Shown in pieces: positions 16,390 through 23,983 of a stretch of DNA of 36,800 nt (positions are counted from its first letter, which is position 1; every line of letters starts with the position of its first letter). This stretch comes from JAFLCM01 sp964510955 (GTDB taxonomy: Bacteria; Planctomycetota; Phycisphaerae; Phycisphaerales; UBA1924). Below the pieces are notes generated by a model. It was not told the origin of the DNA and did not search any database. It was given only the letters and a program-made list of their open reading frames with translations. The stretch is taken from positions 1 to 36,800 of the forward strand of contig CAZEDW010000039.1 in assembly GCA_964510955.1 (NCBI GenBank). Direction: 5' to 3'. The translations under genes were made by a program, and so were the position numbers.

Positions 16390-17781
16390 ATGCCGACAAA
16401 GGTCCTCCTGGTCGAAGACGAGCAGATGCTCCGTGAATCGCTGGCAGAGTTGCTGAGCGAGGAGGGGTATCAGGTCGTCCAGGCCTCCAACGGGAAGCTG
16501 GGGCACGAGGCGGCGCTGGCGGAGCCGTTCGACCTGGTGCTCACCGACATCCGCATGCCCGAGATGGACGGGCTGACGCTGCTGAAGCACCTGCAGCAGG
16601 TGATCCCGCAGACGCCGGTGATCGTGATCACGGGCTTCGGGACCGTGGAGAGCGCGGTGAACGCGATGCGCTCGGGGGCCGCGGACTATGTGCTCAAGCC
16701 GGTGCAGTTCGAGGACGTGCTGATCCGGATCAAGCGGGCCCTCGAGTTCGGGGAGATGCGCCGCAACCGCGCCATCCTGACCGAGCAGCTGGCCTCGCAG
16801 AGCACGTTCCACGACCTGATCGGCGACTCGGCGGCGATGCAGAACCTGTTCGAGATGGTGAAGAAGCTCTCGACGGTCTCCAGCAGCGTGCTGATCGTGG
16901 GCGAGTCGGGCACGGGCAAGGAGCTGTTCGCGCGGGCGATCCACTACAACGGGGTGACGCGCGAGAAGCCGTTCATCGCGATCAACTGCGGCGCCATCCC
17001 CGAGAGCCTGATCGAGTCGGAGCTGTTCGGGCACCGCAAGGGCGCGTTCACCGGCGCGATCAAGGACCGCATCGGGTACTTCGAGGCCGCCAACGGCGGG
17101 ACGCTTTTCCTCGACGAGATCTCGACGCTGCCGATCCAGGTGCAGAGCTCGCTCTTGCGGGTGCTGGAGGAGCGGGTGGTGGTGCCGGTTGGCGACACGC
17201 GGCCGCGGCCGGTGGAGGTGCGGATCATCGCGGCCTCGAACCAGGACCTGCAGGCGCAGTGCCGCGAGGGCAAGTTCCGCGAGGACCTCCTGTACCGGCT
17301 CGACGTGGTGCGGCTGCAGCTGCCGCCGCTGCGCCAGCGCCGGGCGGACATCCCGCTGCTGGCCCAGCACTTCCTGTCGAAGTACACGCAGAAGATGAAC
17401 AAGCACGTGACGGGGATCAGCAACGCGGCGATGCGCGCGATGCTGGACCACGAGTGGCGCGGGAACGTCCGCGAGCTGGAGAACGTGATCGAGCGGGCCG
17501 TGATCTTCGCCGAGGGGCGCGACGTGGAGCTGCAGGACCTGCCGTTCCAGCCCGCCGGGTCGGGCGGCGGCCCGGAGGCCGACGCGGGCGAGGACCTGAA
17601 GCAGGCGATCGCCCAGTTCGAGCGGCAGCACATCATCCAGAGCCTGCGGCGCCACGGGTTCGACAAGACGCAGACGGCCCAGCACCTGGGCATCGGCGTC
17701 TCCAGCCTGTACCGCAAGCTCGACGAGCTCAACATCCCCAAGGACCTCCAGGAACAGGGGCGCAACGGCGCCCCCCGCTAG
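16390..17781 (+). CDS. NtrC-family sigma-54-dependent response regulator
   Basis: This 463-residue protein has the standard three-part layout. The receiver domain (about 4-118) has acidic residues at 10-11, phosphoacceptor Asp53 in LTDIRMPEMDG and Lys103 in LKP. The AAA+ domain (about 143-370) has Walker A GESGTGKE (171-178), the sigma-54-contacting GAFTGA loop (218-223), Walker B GGTLFLDE (236-243) and the arginine-rich WRGNVRELEN segment. The Fis-type DNA-binding helix-turn-helix lies at about 410-447 (TQTAQHLGIGVSSLYRKL). All catalytic elements are intact. It should bind upstream sites as an oligomer and use ATP to open sigma-54 promoters. Five such promoters in this window, one before its own operon, are its likely targets. 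The sensor-like gene follows 57 bases downstream. Confidence 0.96.
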   Translation: MPTKVLLVEDEQMLRESLAELLSEEGYQVVQASNGKLGHEAALAEPFDLVLTDIRMPEMDGLTLLKHLQQVIPQTPVIVITGFGTVESAVNAMRSGAADYVLKPVQFEDVLIRIKRALEFGEMRRNRAILTEQLASQSTFHDLIGDSAAMQNLFEMVKKLSTVSSSVLIVGESGTGKELFARAIHYNGVTREKPFIAINCGAIPESLIESELFGHRKGAFTGAIKDRIGYFEAANGGTLFLDEISTLPIQVQSSLLRVLEERVVVPVGDTRPRPVEVRIIAASNQDLQAQCREGKFREDLLYRLDVVRLQLPPLRQRRADIPLLAQHFLSKYTQKMNKHVTGISNAAMRAMLDHEWRGNVRELENVIERAVIFAEGRDVELQDLPFQPAGSGGGPEADAGEDLKQAIAQFERQHIIQSLRRHGFDKTQTAQHLGIGVSSLYRKLDELNIPKDLQEQGRNGAPR

Positions 17782-17838
17782 ACGCGGATCGATCGGTGAT
17801 TTCTCCCGAACCCCGGCGTGACGACAGGACCCACCCCC

Positions 17839-18828
17839 ATGCTCCGGCGCAAACTCCTCACACGCATCGGCCTCCTGGTCGCGTGCTTTGTCGTGGGCGC
17901 GGCGGCGGCGATCTACCTGCTGCAGTCTACCGTCGCGGACATCAACCGGATCAACGCCGACGCGGTGGCGCTGGTGGACGGGATGCACACCGCCTCGGAC
18001 CTGGCGGCGCTGACCGAGGAGGCCCGCGGCGCGGGGGGATCGCGCGCGGGCGATCAACTGGTGGCGACGCTGGACAGGCTCGGCGCGCACGCGGTGTTCC
18101 GGACGCCGGACTCGGAGCCTTCCAAGGCGTACCGGCGCGTCCGTGAGCGCCTGGCGGCGTTCGTCGACCCGTCGAAGCTGTCGCCCGAGCAGGCAACGGC
18201 GAGCGACGCGGCGTTCCACGGCGCGATGCGCGACCTGTCGCACGCGACCCGCCGGTTTGTTTCCGACGAGCAGGCGGGGTTCGGAGACTACTTCCGCAAC
18301 CTGGTGCTGGCGCTGACCCTCGCAGCCCTGGTGATGGTGAACGTGTCGGTGTTCGTGCTCCTGCGGACGGCGAAGGTGGTGCTGGACCCTGTCGGGCGGC
18401 TGGTGGAGGGGAGCCGCGAGCTGGCGGCCGAGCACTTTGACCACCGGGTGCGGGTGGCGCAGCAGGACGAGTTCGGTGAGCTGGCGCGGGCGTACAACCG
18501 GCTGGCGGAACAGCTGCAGGCCAACGAGGAGCGCAAGGCCGAGACGCTGCGGCAACTGGCGGTCACGCTCAACCATGACCTGAACAACGCGATGGCGACG
18601 ATCGAGATGCAGCTGAGCCTGCTGGGGCGCCAGGCCGGTGAGAACGCGGGTCTGGCCCGTTATCTCCGCGACATCCAGACGACCCTGGCGCGGATGCACA
18701 ACCGCGTGGCGTCGCTCAAGAACATCCGGCGCGTGGTGCTGACGGACTATCTCGACGGGCAGAAAATGGTTGACCTGGAGCAGTCGGTCATGCCGCCGCC
18801 GCCCCACGCGACGAGCGAGGCGGCGTGA
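17839..18828 (+). CDS. Membrane sensor with HAMP and HisKA-like helix but no ATPase domain
   Basis: The product is 329 residues from the ATG at 17839; a GTG at 17818 would add seven. It has TM1 (about 9-29), a periplasmic helical sensing region (30-152), TM2 (154-176), a HAMP linker (177-228) and a phosphoacceptor-type helix pair with His246 in LNHDLNNAMATIE. It then ends after about 80 residues with a Pro-rich tail. No N, G1 or G2 box is present, and none is found in any frame before resB, so this is not a simple frameshift. A protein of this design could be phosphorylated in trans by another kinase, act as a phosphatase, or regulate the activator by dimerisation. Its position right after the NtrC-type activator makes it that regulator's likely sensor. 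Confidence 0.85.
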   Translation: MLRRKLLTRIGLLVACFVVGAAAAIYLLQSTVADINRINADAVALVDGMHTASDLAALTEEARGAGGSRAGDQLVATLDRLGAHAVFRTPDSEPSKAYRRVRERLAAFVDPSKLSPEQATASDAAFHGAMRDLSHATRRFVSDEQAGFGDYFRNLVLALTLAALVMVNVSVFVLLRTAKVVLDPVGRLVEGSRELAAEHFDHRVRVAQQDEFGELARAYNRLAEQLQANEERKAETLRQLAVTLNHDLNNAMATIEMQLSLLGRQAGENAGLARYLRDIQTTLARMHNRVASLKNIRRVVLTDYLDGQKMVDLEQSVMPPPPHATSEAA

Positions 18829-18915
18829 TACGGTGCGGGCGGGCGGCGCGCCGCGATCCCGGCGCCCTGCGTGTCCCTGCATGCGTGGAGGCGGACACGG
18901 GCATCCCGCGGACGG

Positions 18916-18953
18916 GAAGCCCGTGGCACAAGGACGTGAAGCCCGTGGCACAA
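18916..18953. repeat. Direct repeat GAAGCCCGTGGCACAA, two copies
   Basis: Exact 16-base copies lie at 18916-18931 and 18938-18953, between the sensor gene and the sigma-54 promoter of resB. The 'aagcccgtggcac' wording resembles short dispersed repeats of planctomycete genomes. They contain TGGCAC but lack the TTGC half at the right spacing, so they are not promoters themselves. Confidence 0.6.
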
Positions 18954-18994
18954 TGCCCTCACCCCGGGGGGGGGCGCGGCGCGGGGGCGGCGCG

Positions 18995-19010
18995 TGGCAA
19001 GGAGATTGCA
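18995..19010 (+). promoter_or_regulatory. Sigma-54 (RpoN) promoter of resB-ccsA
   Basis: TGGCAAG-GAGA-TTGCA differs from the consensus only by A for C at one position, and has exact 12-base spacing. The expected transcript start is near 19021, leaving about 46 bases before the ATG at 19067. An inverted repeat GTGTCC...GGACAC lies roughly 100 bases upstream. Confidence 0.65.
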
Positions 19011-19066
19011 GGTGATATCGGTGATAATGCCCGAACGTGAACCGGGCTTCTGATTCGGAGCAGTTG

Positions 19067-20854
19067 ATGAAGAAGACACTTCCATGGCACCACACGCGGC
19101 TGGGGGGCATCGTGCACTTTCTGGGGAGCATCCAGCTCGCCGTGCCGGTGCTGTTCCTGGTAGCGATCGCGATGGGTGTGGGCACGTACCTTGAGTCGGC
19201 GCACAACGTTCGCGTGGCGCGCCAGTATGTGTACGGGTCGTTGTGGTTCCTGGGCGTGATGGGGCTGGTGTGCGTGAGCCTGATCTTCGCGGTGATCACG
19301 CGCTTCCCGTGGAAGCGCCGGCACATCGGGTTCATCACGGTTCACGCGTCGCTGGTGGCGCTGATCGGGGCGGGGTTCTGGTCGATGTTCGCGCGGGTGG
19401 AGGGCCACCTCACGCTGGAGGAGGGCACCAGCGGCGACACCATCGAGACCGCCGATGAGCAACTGGAGATGATGGGGCACGCGGCGGGCGGGTTCAGCGC
19501 GATCGATTCGGCGCCCGCGCCGCTGGGCCCGGCGACGCTGACGCTGGCGGGCGTGCGCGTGCAGGTGCTGGAGCGGTGGGAGAACTCGCGCGACGAGGAC
19601 ACGGTGCTCGACGACTCTCCCGAGCCGCTGCGCGCGGTCGAGATCGCGCCGATCCCCGGCCCGCAGACAGCGTGGGTGGGGCAGGAAGACAAGGCGGGCG
19701 AGGCGCCGATCCTGATGGGGCTGAAGGTGGTGGTGCTGCCCGAGGGGTCGGGCTGGACGCCGCCGCCGCCGCCTTCGGAGTCGGCCAAGGGCGAGTACGT
19801 GTTCATCGTGGGCGAGCAGCGGTTCCCGCTCAAGGGGGTGGGCGACGAGGCGGTGCCCGGGTGGAAGATCACCGAGTTCAAGAAGTTCGAGCGGGCGACC
19901 ATCGTGGGTGACGGCATCACCGAGGGCCCGGCCGGCGCGCCGGCGAACCCCGCGGTTCAAGTGACCATCAGCGACGGCCAGGGGACCACCGAGCGGCACA
20001 CGGCGTTCGAGAACTTCCCCACCATGGTCATGGGCAAGCCGCTGGAAGGGCCGGGCAACTCCGCGTCGCGCCTGGTGCCCGGCGGCGAGAGCGGCGAGAG
20101 CGAGACGCTGGTGGTCTTCGGCACGCTCGCCCAGACCAAGATCGGGTACGTCGCGCTGGACGGAAAGAGCCGCGTGATCGAGCCGGAGCAGAAGTACCCG
20201 ATGACGCTGGACCTGGGTGATCGCGAGGTGACGATCCACAAGCAGCTCGCGCGGGCGCACCAGGTGTTCCGCACGGTGCAGCTGCCGCCGGCCAAGGAGA
20301 ACAGGCCCGCGCTGCTGGTGCGGATCGGCGACAGCACCGAGCTGCACACGCTGGCGTACAAGGCGATGGCGCCGGTTCCCTCGTCGGAGGGGCGCCCGAT
20401 GGTGCTGCAGTTCGGCTCCAGGCGGGTGCAGCTGCCTTTCTCGGTGCGGCTGGCGGACTTCAAGAAGACCGACTACCCCGGCACCGACATGGCGATGGCG
20501 TATCAGTCGAACGTCGGGGTGACGCTGCCGGGGCAGCCCGAGATCACGTACGACATCTACATGAACCACCCGTTCGCGCACGGGCCCTGGAAGGTGTACC
20601 AGTCCGGGTTCGTGGGCGAGCATGTTTCGGTGTTCAGCGTCATGCACGACCCCGGGCTGATGCTGACGTACATCGCCTCGGCGGTGCTGGTGATCGGCGT
20701 GGCGGTGACGTTCTACAGCCGTTCGATGAGCTGGGGTCACCCCGGCATTCCCATCCGCCCTGAGTCCATGGAGACGAGCCATGTTGCTTCGCGCTTTGTT
20801 CGCCCTGTCAGCGTTGCTAATCCTTTCCCCGAGCCTGTCGCGAGCGGCGTCTGA
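19067..20854 (+). CDS. resB: ResB-like cytochrome c biogenesis protein (system II)
   Basis: This 595-residue membrane protein has three N-terminal transmembrane helices: GSIQLAVPVLFLVAIAMGVG, SLWFLGVMGLVCVSLIFAVI and ITVHASLVALIGAGFWSMF. A large periplasmic domain of about 400 residues follows, and a final helix (MLTYIASAVLVIGVAVTFYS) comes after HDPG. This is the ResB/Ccs1 topology. With CcsA it exports heme and attaches it to CXXCH apocytochromes at the outer face of the inner membrane. The ATG at 19067 has a GGAG ribosome-binding site; a GTG at 19037 is possible but less likely. The periplasmic domain contains Pro-rich low-complexity stretches (WTPPPPPSES). It overlaps ccsA by 74 bases, implying coupled translation. 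Confidence 0.9.
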   Translation: MKKTLPWHHTRLGGIVHFLGSIQLAVPVLFLVAIAMGVGTYLESAHNVRVARQYVYGSLWFLGVMGLVCVSLIFAVITRFPWKRRHIGFITVHASLVALIGAGFWSMFARVEGHLTLEEGTSGDTIETADEQLEMMGHAAGGFSAIDSAPAPLGPATLTLAGVRVQVLERWENSRDEDTVLDDSPEPLRAVEIAPIPGPQTAWVGQEDKAGEAPILMGLKVVVLPEGSGWTPPPPPSESAKGEYVFIVGEQRFPLKGVGDEAVPGWKITEFKKFERATIVGDGITEGPAGAPANPAVQVTISDGQGTTERHTAFENFPTMVMGKPLEGPGNSASRLVPGGESGESETLVVFGTLAQTKIGYVALDGKSRVIEPEQKYPMTLDLGDREVTIHKQLARAHQVFRTVQLPPAKENRPALLVRIGDSTELHTLAYKAMAPVPSSEGRPMVLQFGSRRVQLPFSVRLADFKKTDYPGTDMAMAYQSNVGVTLPGQPEITYDIYMNHPFAHGPWKVYQSGFVGEHVSVFSVMHDPGLMLTYIASAVLVIGVAVTFYSRSMSWGHPGIPIRPESMETSHVASRFVRPVSVANPFPEPVASGV

Positions 20855-22526
20855 CGCGCCCGGCGCGCCGGACGATCCGCCGGCCGTCGCGCCCGCGGGC
20901 CTGGAGCGGCTGGGTGCGCTGCCGGTGCAGGACGGCGGGCGGATCATGCCGCTGGAGTCCTACGCCGGTCGCCTGGCGGTGGAGGTGACCGGGCGCATGC
21001 ACTGGTCGTCGAGCGGGCCCGAGGGCTTCAGCAAGCGGGCGCCGATGCAGCTCTTGCTGGACGCGATGTTCGCGGGCCAGAAGATGCTCCAGGTCAAACT
21101 GGTGACGATCGAGGACAAGCCGTTCAAGCGGCTGGTGGGGCTCGATCCTGAGCGCCGCTTCTTCAGCGCCAGCGAGCTGGCGATGTGCAAGGGCATCAAC
21201 GAGCAGCTCGCGGCGTTCGACCAGGCCCGGTCGACCGACCCGCAGTTCCAGCCCACGAGGGACCAGCGCAAGGCCCTCGACCTGCGCGGCGCCACCAACC
21301 GCATCGCCGACTTCGCCACCGGGGCACCGCTGCCGGTGGTCCCGTCGGGGCCGGGCAACGCGTTCCGCAAGGCCGGCGCCGAGCAGGGCGACCCGGGCAC
21401 CGAGAGCGTGCAGGCCGCGTGGAAGGCGCTGGGCGCGGCGTACATGAGCGGCAAGCCCATCGAAGCCGAGACGGCGCAGCTCGAGCGGGCCATCGCGGCG
21501 CTGGGCCAGGTCCAGCCGAGCGAAGCCAGGGCGGTGGCGCTGGAGGTTTTCAATGATCGCCACGACCCGTGGCTGAAAACGGCGATCCTCTACGGGCTGG
21601 GCATGGTGCTGATGGGGCTCTCGAGGCTGATTTTCAAGGGCCCGCTCACGGTGCTGTCGGTGGTGTGCATGCTGGGGGGCGTTGTCGAGCACGCGATGGG
21701 GATCGGGCTCCGCGTGGCGATCCTTGATCGGGCCCCGGTGAGCAACACCTACGAGGCGCTGCTGTGGATGGGGCTGGTCGCCATCGCCATCGGGCTGATC
21801 GCGCAGCTGCTGAACAAGCGCAAGGGCTGGTACCTGTTCGCTGGCGTGGCGGCGGCGTTCACGTCGGTGCTGTTCGCGGGCATGGTCCCGCTGACGGATC
21901 GGACCAACTCGCTCCCCGCGGTGCTGCGGAGCAACTTCTGGCTGACCGTGCACGTGCTGACGATCGTGGCGAGCTACGGGGTGCTGTCGGTGGCGTCGGT
22001 GCTGGGTCACGCGTACCTGATCCGCGACGTGCTGCTGGGCAAGCGCGACGGCGAGGGCCCGAAGCGCTCCGCCGCGCTGGTGGTGCAGACCTACCGGACC
22101 ATCCAGGTGGGGCTGGTGCTGCTGACGGCCGGGACGATCCTGGGCGGCGTGTGGGCCGCTGAGTCGTGGGGCCGGTTCTGGGGCTGGGACCCCAAGGAGA
22201 CGTGGGCCCTGATCAGCATCGTGGTGTACTTCGCGGTGCTGCACGCGCGGTACGTGCACTGGCTGGAGGACTTCGGCCTGGCCGCCGCCGCCATCCTGGG
22301 CATGGTGGTGATCGTGTGGACGTTCTACGGCGTGAACTATGTGATGGCGACGGGGCTGCACAGCTACGGCTTCGGCTCGGGCGGCGAGCAGTGGGTCGGG
22401 CTGTGGGCGGTCGTCGAGCTTGCGTTCCTGGGCGTGTGCTGGTGGAAGAAGCGGTCGGCACGCGGGTTGGCCGCGGGCGCCGGGGCCGGGGCCGGGGGGC
22501 GCGGCGCGGTGTCCACCGTGGGTTGA
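20781..22526 (+). CDS. ccsA: CcsA/ResC cytochrome c synthase subunit with N-terminal extension
   Basis: This 581-residue protein has an N-terminal signal-like helix (1-22) and a periplasmic extension to about residue 262. The extension contains ALPVQDGGRIMPLESYAGRL, a segment common in CcsA of planctomycetes and Bacteroidetes. About eight transmembrane helices follow, with the heme-handling WWD-type motif WGRFWGWDPKETWAL at 463-477. Candidate heme-ligand histidines lie near 304, 391, 488 and 527. CcsA and ResB together form the system II holocytochrome c synthase. The ATG at 20781 lies inside the resB reading frame; the signal-like start and the conserved VQDGGR segment make this overlap convincing. 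The conduit cytochromes upstream carry many CXXCH sites and are obvious clients. Confidence 0.93.
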   Translation: MLLRALFALSALLILSPSLSRAASDAPGAPDDPPAVAPAGLERLGALPVQDGGRIMPLESYAGRLAVEVTGRMHWSSSGPEGFSKRAPMQLLLDAMFAGQKMLQVKLVTIEDKPFKRLVGLDPERRFFSASELAMCKGINEQLAAFDQARSTDPQFQPTRDQRKALDLRGATNRIADFATGAPLPVVPSGPGNAFRKAGAEQGDPGTESVQAAWKALGAAYMSGKPIEAETAQLERAIAALGQVQPSEARAVALEVFNDRHDPWLKTAILYGLGMVLMGLSRLIFKGPLTVLSVVCMLGGVVEHAMGIGLRVAILDRAPVSNTYEALLWMGLVAIAIGLIAQLLNKRKGWYLFAGVAAAFTSVLFAGMVPLTDRTNSLPAVLRSNFWLTVHVLTIVASYGVLSVASVLGHAYLIRDVLLGKRDGEGPKRSAALVVQTYRTIQVGLVLLTAGTILGGVWAAESWGRFWGWDPKETWALISIVVYFAVLHARYVHWLEDFGLAAAAILGMVVIVWTFYGVNYVMATGLHSYGFGSGGEQWVGLWAVVELAFLGVCWWKKRSARGLAAGAGAGAGGRGAVSTVG

Positions 22527-22547
22527 GCGTGCGGATCGCGGCGCGGG

Positions 22548-23204
22548 TCAGCGGGCTTCGAGCGACGCTACGCGCTGCTGCAACGCTGCGACGAGCGCTT
22601 CCAGCGCCGCGAGGCGCTCAGCGATGGCCGGGTCAGCGTGGTCGTGGCGCGGCGGGTGCCCATCGTGCACGGGCGGGGCGTCCAGCGGGTGCAGGTCCGG
22701 GCACAGGAGCTGGACCCAGCGCTCGGCGCGTTCGCCGGGGCGGCGCTCGAGGCGCTTCACCATGGGCTCGGGGCGGGAACGCAGGGCGTCAAGAATGGAC
22801 TGGGCGTCTTCGACAGAGCCCAGCCCCGGCGTGGTGCCGGGCGGGACCATGCGCTCGGCGCGTCCGCGCAGCTCGCCGGCGCTCTGCGGCCCGCGGAGCA
22901 GGAGCTCGGCAAGGACGGCCATCTCGGCGACGCCAATCTGGAGCACGTCGCGCACCGCGTGCTTGAACTTGTTGACGCGGCTGCCGGACATGATGGCCTC
23001 GCGGGCCAGGCCCTTGGCTTTCAGGCCGTCCACGGCGCTGAGCACCGTGTCCTCCTCGAGCTCGAGCACCGGGTCGCGGTTGTTCTTCTGGTTACAGGCG
23101 GCGGTGAGGGCGTTGAGCGTGAGCGGGTACTGGCCGGGTGTCGTCTGGGCCTTCTCGATGAGGGCGCCGAGAACGCGGCACTCGTTGGGCTTGAGGGCGA
23201 TCAT
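22548..23204 (-). CDS. YceH family protein (DUF480)
   Basis: This 218-residue cytoplasmic protein starts MIALKPNECRVLGALIEKA and continues with TTPGQYPLTLNALTAACNQK and NRDPV, all hallmarks of the YceH/DUF480 family of winged-helix proteins. A second winged-helix region (about 100-165) has VAEMAVLAELLLRGPQSAGELRGRA. The C-terminus is a short His/Pro-rich linker plus a coiled coil (AERLAALEALVAALQQRVAS). The family's biochemical role is not established. The ATG at 23204 is chosen because family members start near this residue. It converges on ccsA with a 21-base gap. Confidence 0.9.
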   Translation of the reverse strand: MIALKPNECRVLGALIEKAQTTPGQYPLTLNALTAACNQKNNRDPVLELEEDTVLSAVDGLKAKGLAREAIMSGSRVNKFKHAVRDVLQIGVAEMAVLAELLLRGPQSAGELRGRAERMVPPGTTPGLGSVEDAQSILDALRSRPEPMVKRLERRPGERAERWVQLLCPDLHPLDAPPVHDGHPPRHDHADPAIAERLAALEALVAALQQRVASLEAR

Positions 23205-23310
23205 GCGCCCAGTGTATGAGGCGATCTGACCGGCTCCCGTACGGCTTTTTCCCGGACTCGAAAGCTCCCTGAAACCGGAAACCGGCAATCCGAATCACTG
23301 CTCTGTGGAC

Positions 23311-23883
23311 ATGATCACCTCACTCTGCCTGGGTATCAGCCTGTCCGCCGCGTGCGGGCTGCGGGTGTTCATCCCGATGGTGGCGCTGAGCCTGGCCGCC
23401 AAGCTGGGCGTGGTGACGCCGGGGGCGGGGTGGGAGTGGATCGGCACCTGGCCGGCGGTGCTGGGCTTTTCCGGGGCGGCGGCGCTGGAGATTGCCGGGT
23501 TCTACATCCCCTGGATCGACCACCTGCTCGACACGCTGGCCACGCCGCTGGCGATCATCACCGGTGGCGCCGCGGCGCTGGCGACGGTGGGCGTGATCCA
23601 CGGCGTGCCGGACTCGCTGACGCACGCCGCCGCGCTGCTGGGCGGCGGGGCGACCGCGGGCGTGGTGCAGGCATCCACCGTGACGGCGCGGGCGGCGTCA
23701 ACCGGGCTGAGCGGGGGGCTGCTGAACCCCCTGGTTTCATCGGTCGAGAACGCGCTGAGTGCCGTGCTGAGTTTCCTTGCGGTGGTGCTGCCCATCATTG
23801 CGGGGGTGGTGCTGGTGCTGATCGCCGCGCTGCTGGTCCGCTCGTGGGTGCGGCGGAAGCGGCCGGCGGCGCTGGCGGTGTGA
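23311..23883 (+). CDS. DUF4126 family integral membrane protein
   Basis: The product is 190 residues with four or five hydrophobic segments. The N-terminal ITSLCLGISLSAACGLRVF and the PMVALSLAAKLG segment are characteristic of DUF4126 proteins, as are ITGGAAALATVGVIHGVPDS and a Gly/Ala-rich middle helix. The C-terminus ends in a basic RSWVRRKRP. The function of the family is unknown. A GTG six bases upstream (23305) is an alternative start. It has no obvious link to its neighbours. Confidence 0.85.
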   Translation: MITSLCLGISLSAACGLRVFIPMVALSLAAKLGVVTPGAGWEWIGTWPAVLGFSGAAALEIAGFYIPWIDHLLDTLATPLAIITGGAAALATVGVIHGVPDSLTHAAALLGGGATAGVVQASTVTARAASTGLSGGLLNPLVSSVENALSAVLSFLAVVLPIIAGVVLVLIAALLVRSWVRRKRPAALAV

Positions 23884-23983
23884 TCGGGGCGGTTCCTGAC
23901 GGTGAGAAACGTCCCAAACCGAGTGCGCGGCCATCGCGGGGCCCTGCGGCAAGGGGTTCGATCCGGCGGATACCATCCGCCCC

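Noticed and set aside
18921..18953. TGGCAC sequences in the direct repeats as promoters
   Set aside because: No TTGC follows at the required 12-base spacing; the real match is at 18995.
16282..19338. Long open frame antisense to the activator and sensor
   Set aside because: Same reason: it mirrors strongly supported plus-strand genes and encodes biased sequence.
23950..23975. GGTTCGATCC resembling a tRNA T-loop
   Set aside because: No acceptor, D or anticodon stems can be formed around it.
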